Assembly: GCF_000576595.1 (NCBI RefSeq)
Contig: NZ_AWSA01000036.1
Coordinates: 1-49,033, forward strand
Reading direction: 5' to 3'
DNA length: 49,033 bases
Source: Intrasporangium oryzae NRRL B-24470
Lineage (GTDB): Bacteria > Actinomycetota > Actinomycetes > Actinomycetales > Dermatophilaceae
Under the pieces are notes generated by a model. That model worked only from the letters and a program-made list of their open reading frames with translations. It was not told where the DNA came from and did no database searches. Of this stretch, positions 1 through 9,500 are shown in pieces. Numbering within the stretch: the stretch's first letter is position 1; each line of letters begins with the position of its first letter. Position numbers and translations under genes: made by a program.

Positions 1-257
1 GCCGCGGGGCGCTCGTCGTCCGGTGACTGCTCCGGGACCGGGGAGTGCTCGGGGACGCGACCGGCGCGCCGCGCCATCGCGCCGAGCGCCGCCGACGTGA
101 GCAGGGCCTCCTCGGCGCGCGCCCCGTCCCGCAGGCTGAGGCCAGGGACACCGAGGTCGGGCAGGGCCGGCACCGGGCGTCGGGCCGTCCCGACGAGGGC
201 GGCCGAGCCGAGCTCGCGCCACCACGTGTCGACACCGGGTGGGCGGCGGGCGGTCAC
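1..257 (-). CDS. DUF5691 family protein, N-terminal part (runs off left edge)
   Basis: Only the first about 85 residues are in the window. The frame begins with a GTG whose last bases overlap the stop codon of the upstream SWIM-domain gene (GTGA), which argues for translational coupling. The translation starts VTARRPPGVDTWWREL and continues with a segment ALVGTARRPVPALP, which I recognise as typical of the N-terminus of DUF5691 proteins that commonly follow SWIM zinc-finger genes in actinobacteria. The function of the family is not established; the SWIM/DUF5691/AAA/VWA neighbourhood suggests a multi-gene system, but the other members would lie outside the window. GC at third positions is very high throughout, as in real genes here. 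Confidence 0.6.
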   Translation of the reverse strand, partial: MTARRPPGVDTWWRELGSAALVGTARRPVPALPDLGVPGLSLRDGARAEEALLTSAALGAMARRAGRVPEHSPVPEQSPDDERPA

Positions 258-1714
258 AGGGCCACCAGCCTCTCGTCGACCGTGAGGGTGAGGGGACGGA
301 AGCACCGGCCCTCGAGCTCGCCGAAGAGGTCTGTCGGTGCTCCACCGGTCAGGGCGAGAAGCATCCAGGAGTCGGTGTCGGCCGTGAGCGGCGCGGTGGC
401 GCCGGTCGGGTCCACGATGCTGGGGGACGGCGGCATGCCCATGGCTCGCGAGCCGGTCGTCTCGCCTGCGGGCCGGGCGGATCGGGTTGCGGAAGTGGAC
501 GATTCGGTTGACGCGGTGGCTCGGGCGGTGACTCCGGCGGTGGACCCGGCGGTGGACCCGGTGCTGTCGCGGAGGCTCGCGGTCACGCGGACGCCGGCAA
601 GGACGACGGGGACCCGTCTGGCCCAGGGGTTGTCGGCAAGGACGCCGGCAGCGGTCGCGAGGGCCCCGTCGAGGGACTGGCCCGGCGGTAGCCCCCCGGT
701 CGTCGACACGACCGCCGGGGCCTCGTCGACGAGGGCGCGACGCACGGCCCGTCCCGGATAGCGGGCGACCGTCGCGTCGATGACCGAGCCGACGACGCGT
801 GGGACGGGAAGCATCTGGCTTCCCGCCGCGAAGTCGAGGACCTGGACGGTCTCCCCCGTCGACTCGCCGCGCAGCCAGGTCCGCTGCTGCTGGATCCGGC
901 CGTCGTCGCTGCGGTGGGCTCCGAGCACGGTCCAGCGGTCGCGGACCGAGTCGCCGGCGCGGACGGTCTCCGTCGGCGTCGCCCAGCCGATGAAAGCCCG
1001 GAGGTCCCCGAGCTCTGCCTCGTCGAGGCTCTCTCGTCGGGTCCAGGCCCGGGTCGCCGTCCACCAGCGACCCATCGCCTCGAGCAGGTGGTCCGACCAG
1101 TCGGGACGGACACTCACGTCGGAGGCCATCGTGCGCACCTGGTCGGCGAGGCCGGGCAGCTGGGCGTCGACGAGGCGGGCGGCCGTCGAGTCCCACCACG
1201 AGTACGGCTGCTGCCGCGCCGACGCGGTGCCGCTCCGGGCGAGGTCGCCCAGCCAGCGGGCGAAGTCGTCCATGCCCGCGCTCATCAGGGCGATGCGCTC
1301 GGCGAGACGCCTCGCCTGCGCCTCGGGGTCAGGTGCGCTGCGCGCGCCGGCGGCCCGTGAGGTCGTCCGGGTCTCGGCCCGGGCTGCCCGCTCCTGCGCC
1401 CATTCCTGGGCGAATCCGGCCGCCTCGTCGACGTCTGCCACGGCGCCCGAGCCGTCGGCCCAGAGCAGGAGCAGGGCGAGCCCGTGCTTGCACGGGAACT
1501 TCCGGCTCGGGCACGAGCACCGGAACGCGGGGCCGGTGAGGTCGATGCTCACCTGGTAGGGCGTCTTGCCCGAGCCCTGGCACTTGCCCCAGAGGAGGGT
1601 CTCGGTCGAGCCCACGTCGGACCACGGCCCCGGCCTCGCGAGCTTGCGCGCAGCGGCCAGGGACGAGGCGTCGGGGGCCGCGTTCGCGACCTGCTGGGGG
1701 GTCCACCGTGTCAT
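254..1714 (-). CDS. SWIM zinc-finger domain protein
   Basis: Protein of about 486 residues. Near residues 60-85 it carries a SWIM zinc finger: FRCSC, a short linker, then PCKHGLALLLLW, giving the CxCxnCxH pattern. SWIM domains bind DNA or protein; the rest of the chain is family-specific, helical and of unknown role. I chose the ATG at 1714 (MTRWTPQQ); a GTG three codons upstream (1723) is an equally possible start. The stop overlaps the GTG of the DUF5691 gene by four bases, so the two are probably co-translated. A stretch rich in Thr, Ser and Ala (around residues 385-425) looks like a low-complexity linker. No function beyond metal binding can be assigned from sequence. Confidence 0.8.
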   Translation of the reverse strand: MTRWTPQQVANAAPDASSLAAARKLARPGPWSDVGSTETLLWGKCQGSGKTPYQVSIDLTGPAFRCSCPSRKFPCKHGLALLLLWADGSGAVADVDEAAGFAQEWAQERAARAETRTTSRAAGARSAPDPEAQARRLAERIALMSAGMDDFARWLGDLARSGTASARQQPYSWWDSTAARLVDAQLPGLADQVRTMASDVSVRPDWSDHLLEAMGRWWTATRAWTRRESLDEAELGDLRAFIGWATPTETVRAGDSVRDRWTVLGAHRSDDGRIQQQRTWLRGESTGETVQVLDFAAGSQMLPVPRVVGSVIDATVARYPGRAVRRALVDEAPAVVSTTGGLPPGQSLDGALATAAGVLADNPWARRVPVVLAGVRVTASLRDSTGSTAGSTAGVTARATASTESSTSATRSARPAGETTGSRAMGMPPSPSIVDPTGATAPLTADTDSWMLLALTGGAPTDLFGELEGRCFRPLTLTVDERLVAL

Positions 1715-1786
1715 GGTCCGCACATCATGACCGAGGGGACCGACGGTGGACCCCCAAGAGGCCTCACGCGTTCGTGGAGGAGGCGG

Positions 1787-2035
1787 TCACGATCTCTGAG
1801 CGCTGAGTCCCTCGGCGCAGCCGTCGCAGAACTTCGTCTGTCCGGAGTTGGTCGTGCCGAGGAAGGCGAACTCGAGGTCGTCGGCCGTGAGCGTGCTCCC
1901 GGCGACGGTGCCCGACGCCACGGCGTTGCGGCTCGTCCCGTTGAAGTGGTCGTTGAGGTGGAAGCCTGGGGTGCTGAACCGGCTGTTCGAGACGCTCCGG
2001 CTCGTGGGGCCCTCGCCGGTCCAGCTCGCGTCCAC
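1787..2035 (-). CDS. small orphan ORF or gene remnant, unknown function
   Basis: An 82-codon frame with almost exclusively G/C third positions and a natural-looking composition (segments FHLNDHFNGTSRNAVASG and LEFAFLGTTNSG, then FCDGC near the C-terminus). The coding signal is clear from about 2035 down to the TGA at 1787, whereas the same frame further upstream (toward narK) looks non-coding, so a GTG at 2035 is the best start; only a weak GGGACC precedes it. I do not recognise the family. It could be a real small protein with a C-x-x-C pair, or the surviving 3' end of a longer gene whose front was lost when narK arrived next to it. Confidence 0.4.
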   Translation of the reverse strand: MDASWTGEGPTSRSVSNSRFSTPGFHLNDHFNGTSRNAVASGTVAGSTLTADDLEFAFLGTTNSGQTKFCDGCAEGLSAQRS

Positions 2036-2109
2036 GGGCCGAAGGTCCCGCCGGGCGCGACACCACACCGGCGGTATGCCGCCGAGCCGGCTTCCGCAGG
2101 TGAGGCGCG

Positions 2110-3333
2110 TCAGGCGCCGGCGCGCTCCTTCCGGGCCTGCTTGATCCCGAGGAAGGTGAAGGCGAGCGCCCCGACGGCGACGACAGCGAGGAGGGCGAGC
2201 CCGAAGCCGTAGCCGGGGAAGACCTTCTCGTACGTCGCGCCCATGACGAGCGGCGGGAAGTAGCCGCCGAGACCGCCGGCAGCACCGACGAGCCCGGTGA
2301 CCGCACCCACCCGCTCCGGCGGGGCCTGCTCGGCGACCCACGCGAACACGCCACCGGTGCCGAGGCCGAGGAAGAAGGCGAGGACGATGAAGGAAAGCCC
2401 TGCAGCAAGCTCGGGCGCCGGCTGGAGCGAGACGACGACGGCCATCACGGCCGTGCCCGCGAGCGAGATGCCGACGACGTTGCGGGGTCCGATCCGGTCG
2501 GCGAGCGTGCCACCGATCGGCCGCGCCACCACGGCGGCGATCGCGAAGCCCGCCGTGCGCGTGCCGGCCCCGGTCAGGTCGAAGCCGTAGATGTCCTTGA
2601 GGTAGGTCGGCAGGTAGGTGGAGAAGGCGACGAACCCACCGAACACGACGGCATAGAGGAACGACATCTGCCACGTCACCGGCAGCTTGAGCGCGGCGGC
2701 GAGCTTGGGCACCACGGGATCGGTGTTGGGTTTCCAGGCCGGCGAGTTGGTCATGGCGAACCAGCAGAGCGCGGCGACGGCGACGAGGGCGAGGGCGATG
2801 ATGACGTGGGTCGCGGTGTAGCCGAACCACGTGACGAAGCGCGGCGTGAAGAACGACGACAGCGCCGTGCCGCCCATCCCGGCGCCGAACACGCCGGTCG
2901 CGAAACCGCGCCGGTCGGCCTCGTACCACGCGTTGACGAAGGGGATGCCGACGGCGAACGTCGTGCCGGCGATGCCGAGGAAGAACCCGAAGACGAGCAG
3001 TAGGCCGTAGGACTTGGCGTTGCCGGCGACGGCGACGAGCACGACGAACGGCGCCGAGATGACCATGAGCACGGGGAACATGAGCCGGCCGCCGAGGCGG
3101 TCGGTCAGGGCGCCGGCGAGGATCCGGCCGACCGACCCGACGAGGACGGGCGTCGCGATGAGCAGGGCCTTCTGGCTCGAGCTGAGACCGAGCTGCTCGG
3201 TGTAGCGGACCCCGAGCGGCCCGATGATGTTCCACGCCCAGAAGCTGATGGCGAAGGCGAGGGTCGCGAGCGCCAGGTTCTTCGACTGCCCGCTGAGGGC
3301 GACGGACTGCGGTGCTGCGGTGCTGCGGCTCAT
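2110..3333 (-). CDS. narK: Nitrate/nitrite transporter NarK (MFS)
   Basis: Protein of 407 residues with about 12 predicted membrane segments of the major facilitator superfamily. The N-terminal half reads like NarK-type nitrate/nitrite porters: WAWNIIGPLGVRY in helix 1, then the loop GRILAGALTDRLGGR between helices 2 and 3, and glycine-rich helix signatures in both halves (GMGGTALSSFF; GLGTGGVFAWV). It lies 48 bases downstream of narI on the same strand, so it is the last gene of a nitrate respiration operon, importing nitrate and/or exporting nitrite for the cytoplasmic NarG site. Which NarK subtype (proton symport or antiport) cannot be settled by eye. Confidence 0.9.
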   Translation of the reverse strand: MSRSTAAPQSVALSGQSKNLALATLAFAISFWAWNIIGPLGVRYTEQLGLSSSQKALLIATPVLVGSVGRILAGALTDRLGGRLMFPVLMVISAPFVVLVAVAGNAKSYGLLLVFGFFLGIAGTTFAVGIPFVNAWYEADRRGFATGVFGAGMGGTALSSFFTPRFVTWFGYTATHVIIALALVAVAALCWFAMTNSPAWKPNTDPVVPKLAAALKLPVTWQMSFLYAVVFGGFVAFSTYLPTYLKDIYGFDLTGAGTRTAGFAIAAVVARPIGGTLADRIGPRNVVGISLAGTAVMAVVVSLQPAPELAAGLSFIVLAFFLGLGTGGVFAWVAEQAPPERVGAVTGLVGAAGGLGGYFPPLVMGATYEKVFPGYGFGLALLAVVAVGALAFTFLGIKQARKERAGA

Positions 3334-3381
3334 CGGGTCTCCTGGATCCGGTCGGTTGAGCGTGGCTCGGCGGGAAAGGGC

Positions 3382-4134
3382 TCAGCGGCTGCTGCGGTCG
3401 CGGTCGGTCGTCCCGACGGCACTCCAGCCGCTGCGGGCCGGGCGCGAGCCGGAGGCGTCGCGGTCGCGGCTGCGGTAGACGATGTAGGGCCGGAAGAGGT
3501 AGTGCAGCGGTGCGGTGAAGGCGTGGACGAGACGGCTGAACGGCCACAGCGCGAAGAGGAGCATCCCGACGATGGCGTGGACGTGGAACTGCAGCGGGGC
3601 CGCCGCCATCGCGTCGACGTCGGGGCGGAACAGGAAGATCGACCGGAACCACGGCGAGACCGTCTCGCGGTAGTTGTGTGCCTCGGAGCCGGCCCCGACG
3701 CTGACCAGCGTCGTCCAGAGACCGAGGACGATCGCCGCGACGAGCACGACATACATCAGCTTGTCGTTCTTCGTCGTCGCCATGAAGACCGGGCCGGTCG
3801 TGCGGCGGCGGTAGACGAGGATGAGGATGCCGACGAGGGTGCACACGCCGGCGATGCCGCCGAAGAGCAGGGCGTTGAAGTGGTAGAGCCCCTCGCTCAC
3901 GCCGAGCGCCTCCGTCCACGACTCGGGGACGACGAGGCCACCGATGTGCCCGATGAGCACGACGAGGATCCCGAAGTGGAAGAGCGGCGACCCGATGCGG
4001 AGCAGCCGCGACTCGTAGAGCTGGGACGAGCGGGTCGTCCAGCCGAACTTGTCGTAGCGGTAGCGCCAGATCGTCCCGCCGATGAGCGTCGCGAGCGTGA
4101 GGTAGGGCAGCACGCCCCAGAGGAAGGTGCTCAT
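3382..4134 (-). CDS. narI: Respiratory nitrate reductase gamma subunit NarI (cytochrome b)
   Basis: Protein of 250 residues with five membrane helices, normal for NarI. It anchors NarGH in the membrane, oxidises quinol and passes electrons through two b hemes to NarH. Candidate heme ligands are the paired histidines in FHFGILVVLIGHIGG and in LQFHVHAIVG plus the histidine of RLVHAF. The N-terminus MSTFLWGVLPY is typical. The ATG overlaps the narJ stop (ATGA), so translation is coupled. The C-terminal 40 residues are polar and rich in Arg and Ser, a cytoplasmic tail. Confidence 0.93.
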   Translation of the reverse strand: MSTFLWGVLPYLTLATLIGGTIWRYRYDKFGWTTRSSQLYESRLLRIGSPLFHFGILVVLIGHIGGLVVPESWTEALGVSEGLYHFNALLFGGIAGVCTLVGILILVYRRRTTGPVFMATTKNDKLMYVVLVAAIVLGLWTTLVSVGAGSEAHNYRETVSPWFRSIFLFRPDVDAMAAAPLQFHVHAIVGMLLFALWPFSRLVHAFTAPLHYLFRPYIVYRSRDRDASGSRPARSGWSAVGTTDRDRSSR

Positions 4135-4808
4135 GACGTCCTCCCGACCGGCTGCAGGGGCAGCAGCCGCGGATCGTAGGGCTCGAGTCCGACCGACTCG
4201 ACGGGCGGCCCGTCGACCATCGCCTGGACGGCCGCCCGGTCCGCGGGGGACTCCCCGGGGAGGGTGGCGCACACGGCGACGACGGCGGCGGCATACGGAC
4301 TCTCCTTCTCCTGCAAGGCGATCCGCAGCAGCTCGAGGCTGGCGCGGTAGTCCTGGAGGAGCGTCCGGCCGGCGGCCGGGTCGGCGCACGCGGCGAACTC
4401 GAGCACCATGGGCAGGTAGTCGGGCAGCTCGCCGTGCGTGTCGACGAGGAAGCCGGAGGCACGGTATGCCGCCTTGAACCGTCCCAGCACCTCGCCGCGT
4501 CGGCGCGTGTCGCCGTCGGTCCAGTACGACAGGTAGAGCGCGTGCTTCCGGCTGAGGTCGAAGGTGTCGACGTAGGCGCGCTGGAGCTCCTCGAGGGGGT
4601 GGGCGCCGAGGTGGTCGACGAGCCCCAGCAGGCCGTCCGACGCGCCCTCGCGGACGCCGGCCTGCTCCTCGAGGGCCGCGCGTATGGCCGGGAGACGGTC
4701 GAGCAGCCCGGGGCTCGGGTAGTCGAGGCACCACGACGCAACCTGGTGGACGACGCGGTCGGCGACTTCGGCGTCGCGCCGGGCTGCAGCGCGCGACGGC
4801 CACCTCAT
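4131..4808 (-). CDS. narJ: Nitrate reductase assembly chaperone NarJ (delta)
   Basis: Protein of 225 residues in the TorD/NarJ family. It is not part of the mature enzyme; it binds apo-NarG and helps insert the molybdenum cofactor and FeS cluster before membrane docking. Recognisable family segments are VDTFDLSRKHALYLSYWTDG in the first half and ELPDYLPMVLEFAA in the middle. It overlaps narH upstream and narI downstream by four bases each (ATGA), the usual order H-J-I. Confidence 0.92.
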   Translation of the reverse strand: MRWPSRAAARRDAEVADRVVHQVASWCLDYPSPGLLDRLPAIRAALEEQAGVREGASDGLLGLVDHLGAHPLEELQRAYVDTFDLSRKHALYLSYWTDGDTRRRGEVLGRFKAAYRASGFLVDTHGELPDYLPMVLEFAACADPAAGRTLLQDYRASLELLRIALQEKESPYAAAVVAVCATLPGESPADRAAVQAMVDGPPVESVGLEPYDPRLLPLQPVGRTS

Positions 4809-6571
4809 GAGTCCTCCCGGGACTGCTTGGCCTCGGCCCGCGTCTGCGGCGGCTGAGGCGCCTCACCCTCCGCCTCGTCGGCGCCCAGCGCCGCTCCCGA
4901 CGCGGCGGACACGCGAGCCGTTCCGGGGGGGAACATCCCGCTCGGGACGCCGTTACCGTCCCAGTTGAGCAGGTTGACGCGCCCGCGCAGGTCGCTGCCG
5001 GCTGGAGCGGCCTCGGACGTCTGGCGCTGCTTGAGGGCGTTGAAGGTCTCGACGGCGACGGGTGCCGGGCGTCCGCTCGCCTCACCGAACGGCCCGGACT
5101 CGTACATCCCCGGACCCTCGTCGAAGTCGAGCGAGCAGCCGAGCTCCTCGAGCTCGTGGGCCCGCTCGACGTGGGCGGTCGGGATGACATAGCGGTCGTC
5201 GTACTTCGCGATGGCCATGAGCCGGTACATCTCGTACACCGCCTCCTCGGTCATGCCGACCGACTCGGGGATGCTTGCGTCACCGTCGCGCCCGAGCGTC
5301 ACGCCACGCATGTACGACCGCATCGCGGCGAGCTTGCGCAGGACGTCGGTGATGATGTCGGTCCGGCCCGCCGTGAAGAGCTCGGCGAGGTACTCGACGG
5401 GGATGCGGAGCGCCTCGATCGCGCCGAAGAGCGTGGCCCGGTCCTCGGCGTCGTGGCCCTGGCCCGCGAGGACGTCGACGATCGGCGACAGCGGCGGGAC
5501 GTACCAGACCATCGGCATCGTGCGGTACTCCGGGTGGAGAGGCAGCGCGACCCGGTAGCGCTTCGCGAGCGCGTAGACGGGCGAGCGCCGCGCGGCGTCC
5601 ATCCAGTCGTCGGGTATGCCGTCGGCCCGGGCCTGCGCGATGACCGCGGGGTCGTCGGGGTCGAGCATGAGGCCGAGCTGGGCCTCGTAGAGGTCCCCCT
5701 CGTCGGGGGTCGCCGCCGCCTCGGTCACCCGGTCGGCGTCGTAGAGGAAGAGCCCGATGTAGCGCAGCCGGCCGACGCACGTCTCGGAGCAGACGGTCGG
5801 CAGCCCGACCTCGACCCGCGGGTAGCAGAACGTGCACTTCTCGGCCTTGCCGGACTTGTGGTTGAAGTAGATCTTCTTGTACGGGCAGCCGGTGATGCAC
5901 TGGCGCCAGCCGCGGCACCGGTCCTGGTCGACGAGGACGATCCCGTCCTCGGCCCGCTTGTAGATCGCCCCCGACGGGCAGGAGGCCATGCACGAGGGGT
6001 TGAGGCAGTGCTCGCAGATCCGCGGCAGGTAGAACATGAAGGTCCGCTCGAGCTCGAACTTGACCACGTCCTCCGACTCGCGCCGGATCTTCTCGACGAT
6101 GGGGTCGAGGTGACCGAGCTCGCTCGTGCCGCCGAGGTTGTCGTCCCAGTTGGCCGACCACGTGATCTTCGTGTTCTCGCCGGTGATGAGGGACTTTGGC
6201 CGGGCGACGGGGAAGTCGTCGCCGAGCGGGGCCTCGATGAGCGTCTGGTAGTCGTACGTCCAGGGCTCGTAGTAGTCGGACAGCTGCGGTTGCACCGGGC
6301 TCGCGAAGATGCCGAAGAGCTTGGACACCCGTCCGCCGGCCTTGAGCTTGAGGTTGCCCCGCTTGCCCAGCTCCCAGCCGCCCTTCCACGTCGTCTGGTC
6401 CTCGTGGCGGCGCGGGTAGCCCTGGCCGGGTCGCGTCTCGACGTTGTTGAACCAGACGTACTCGGTGCCGGCGCGGTTGGTCCACGCCTGCTTGCACGTG
6501 ACCGAGCACGTGTGGCACCCGATGCACTTGTCGAGGTTCATCACCATGCCCATCTGGGCCATGACCCGCAT
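4805..6571 (-). CDS. narH: Respiratory nitrate reductase beta subunit NarH
   Basis: Protein of 588 residues, somewhat longer than the E. coli subunit. It carries the electron-transfer FeS clusters. Cysteine groups are visible as CIGCHTCSVTC (residues about 16-26), CEHCLNPSCMASC, CRGWRQCITGC (the Trp in this group marks the three-iron cluster) and CTFCYPR...CSETC. The start MRVMAQMGMVMNLDK matches the family; the ATG shares one base with the narG stop (TGATG). The C-terminal tail after about residue 540 is acidic and alanine-rich and not conserved. A GTATGCCG word at 5614 forces a rare ATA isoleucine codon in this gene. Confidence 0.95.
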   Translation of the reverse strand: MRVMAQMGMVMNLDKCIGCHTCSVTCKQAWTNRAGTEYVWFNNVETRPGQGYPRRHEDQTTWKGGWELGKRGNLKLKAGGRVSKLFGIFASPVQPQLSDYYEPWTYDYQTLIEAPLGDDFPVARPKSLITGENTKITWSANWDDNLGGTSELGHLDPIVEKIRRESEDVVKFELERTFMFYLPRICEHCLNPSCMASCPSGAIYKRAEDGIVLVDQDRCRGWRQCITGCPYKKIYFNHKSGKAEKCTFCYPRVEVGLPTVCSETCVGRLRYIGLFLYDADRVTEAAATPDEGDLYEAQLGLMLDPDDPAVIAQARADGIPDDWMDAARRSPVYALAKRYRVALPLHPEYRTMPMVWYVPPLSPIVDVLAGQGHDAEDRATLFGAIEALRIPVEYLAELFTAGRTDIITDVLRKLAAMRSYMRGVTLGRDGDASIPESVGMTEEAVYEMYRLMAIAKYDDRYVIPTAHVERAHELEELGCSLDFDEGPGMYESGPFGEASGRPAPVAVETFNALKQRQTSEAAPAGSDLRGRVNLLNWDGNGVPSGMFPPGTARVSAASGAALGADEAEGEAPQPPQTRAEAKQSREDS

Positions 6572-9500
6572 CAGTACGTCACCTCCTGCGAGCGCTTGCG
6601 CACCGTCGAGACCATGTCCCGTTGGTTCCCCGTCGGGCCGAGGTAGTTGAACGTGTAGGACAGCTGGGCATACCCGCCGACCAGATGAGTCGGCTTGACG
6701 AGCAGGCGGGTCACCGAGTTGTGGATGCCTCCGCGCCGGCCGGTCGCCTCCGACTTCGGGACGTCGATCGTGCGCTCCTGCGCGTGGTGGACGTAGACGA
6801 CGCCGTCCGGCATACGGTGCGAGACGATCGCGCGGCCGACGAGGACGCCGTTGGCGTTGAGGCACTCGACCCAGTCGTTGTCGTGGACGTCGATCGAGGC
6901 GGCGTCGCCGGGACTCATCCACACCGTCGGGCCGCCGCGCGAGAGGGAGAGCATGAGGAGGTTGTCCTGGTACTCGGAGTGGATCGACCACTTCGAGTGC
7001 GGGGTGAGGTAGCGGACCGTCACCTGCTTGGCGCCGTCAGGTCCGAGCCGGGGCTCGCCGAAGAGCCGGTGCATGTCGAGGGGCGGCCGGAAGATCGGCA
7101 GCGCCTCGCCGAGGTCCTGCACCCAGTCGTGGTCGAGGTAGAAGTGCATCCGCCCGGTCAGCGTGTGGAACGGCTTGAGCCGCTCGATGTTGACCGTGAA
7201 GGGTGCATAGCGCCGCCCGCCGGTCTCCGAGCCCGACCACTCCGGGGAGGTGATGACCGGGACCGGGGCGACCTGCGTGTCGGCGAAGGTGATCCGCTTC
7301 TCCTCGGCGCCCTCGGCGAGGTCGGCGAGCTTCTTGCCGACCCGCTCCTCGAGGGTGTGGAAGCCCTGGACGGCGAGGTGGCCGTTCGTCGTGCCGGAGA
7401 AGGAGAGGATCGCCTCCGCGAGCTTCTCGTCGGTGTCGATGGCCGGTCGGCCGTCCCCCGCGCCGCCCAGCATGACCCCGTTCTTGGCCGCGAGCCTGGC
7501 CGTCTCCTCCTCGAGGCGGTAGGTGACGTTCTTGACGGTGAAGCCGAGGGTGTCGGCGAGCGGCCCGACGGTCGCGAGCTTGTCGGCGATCGCGGTGTAG
7601 TCGCGCTCGACGACGGTGAAGACCGGCATCGTCACACCCGGCGTCCCCGGCAGTCCGGAGCCGCGCCAGTCGAAGACGCGACCACCGGGCTGGGCGACCT
7701 CGCCCGGTGTGTCGTGCATGAGCGGGACGCTCACGAGGTCCTTGCGGACGCCGAGGTGGGTCGTCGCCATCGCCGAGAACCGTTGCGCGAGAAGGTGGAA
7801 CATCTCGAAGTCGCTCTTGGCCTCCCACGGCGGGTCGATCGCCGGGGTGAAGGCGTGGACGAAGGGGTGCATGTCCGTCGAGCTGAGGTCGTGCTTCTCG
7901 TACCACGTCGCCGCGGGGAAGACGATGTCGGACAGGAGCGTGGTCGACGTCATCCGGAAGTCGGCCGACATGAGCAGGTCGAGCTTGCCTTCGGGGGCGT
8001 CGTCGTGCCACCGCACCTCGGACGGCCTTGGGGCGTCAGGGCTCTCGGAGCCCATGACGTTGGAGTGCGTGCCGAGGAGGTACTTGAGGAAGTACTCGTT
8101 GCCCTTCGCGGAGGAGCCCATGAGGTTGGAGCGCCAGAGCACGAGGGTGCGCGGCCAGTTCTCGGGGGCGTCGACGTCCTCGATCGCCGTCGTCAGCGTC
8201 CCTTCGTGGAGAGCCTGCGCGACGTATGCCGCCGGGTTGGGGACATTGCCCTCCGCCACCGCGGCGGCTGCGTCCTCGGCGACCTGGAGCGGGTTGGTCC
8301 CGAACTGCGGGTAGAACGGCATCCACCCGAGCCGGGCCGACTGGGCGATCGTGTCGGCGGTGTGCTTGCCGGCGAGGTGGCCCCGCGCGAGCGGCGAGGC
8401 GAGCGAGTCGGCGGAGTAGCCGTCGGTGCGCCACTGGCCGGTGTGCATGTACCAGTACGAGGTCCCGGTCATCGTCCGCGGGGGACGCGACCAGTCGAGG
8501 GCGTTGGCGAGGGAGATCCAGCCGGTGATCGGCCGGCACTTCTCCTGCCCGACGTAGTGGGCCCAGCCGCCGCCGTTGCGGCCCATGCACCCGGTCATGA
8601 TGAGCAGGGAAAGGATCGCGCGGTAGGTCGCATCGCCGTGGAACCACTGGCAGACACCGGCGCCGAGGATGATCATCGACCTGCCCTCGGACTCCTCGCT
8701 GTTGGAGGCGAACTCGCGGGCGATGCGGATGCACTGCTCGGCCGGCACGCCGGTGACCTCGGCCTGCCAGGCCGGCGTGTAGGGCGTGCTGACGTCGTCG
8801 TAGCCGCTCGGCCACTCGCCGGGCAGACCGTCGCGGGCGACGCCGTACTGCGCGAGCATGAGGTCGTAGACCGTCGTCACGAGGTGTCCGTGGACCCGCC
8901 GCGCCGGCACTCCGCGGCGAAGCACCGAGCCGGTGCCGTCAGGCTCGACGAAGGCCGGCAGGAGCACCTCGACCGCCTCGGACGCCTCGCCCTCGAGCGT
9001 CAGCGCCGGGGTGACCCCCTCGAGGTCGAGGTTCCACCGGCCCTTCCCGGACTCGGCGTAGCGGAACCCCATCGACCCGTTCGGGACGACCGGCTCGCCG
9101 GTGGCCTCGTCGAGCAGGACCGTCTTCCAGGCCTCCTCGGACGGCGGCCGCTCCCCGTTGTCGACGAGGTCCGCCGCGGTGAGGAACTTGCCCGGCACGA
9201 CGGGCCCGCTGCCCTCGGAACCCGGCTCGGCGGCATACGCCTCGGTGGCGGAGGAGGAGCCCTGAGACGGGTCGGCGGGCTCGAGGCGCACAAGGAAGGG
9301 CAGGTCGGTGTACGTCCGCACGTAGTCGGAGAAGAACGGCGTGTCGCGGCGGACGAAGTTCTCGGTGAGGATCACGTGGCCCATCGCCATCGCGAGCGCC
9401 GCGTCGGTGCCGGCCTGCGCCGGCATCCACTCGTCGGCGAACTTCGTGTTGTCGGCGTAGTCAGGGCTGACCGTGACGACCTTCGTCCCGCGGTAGCGCA

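Noticed and set aside
6667-6673. Additional octamer copy GTATGCCC
   Set aside because: Matches only seven of eight positions (narG), so it is not counted among the 39 exact copies.
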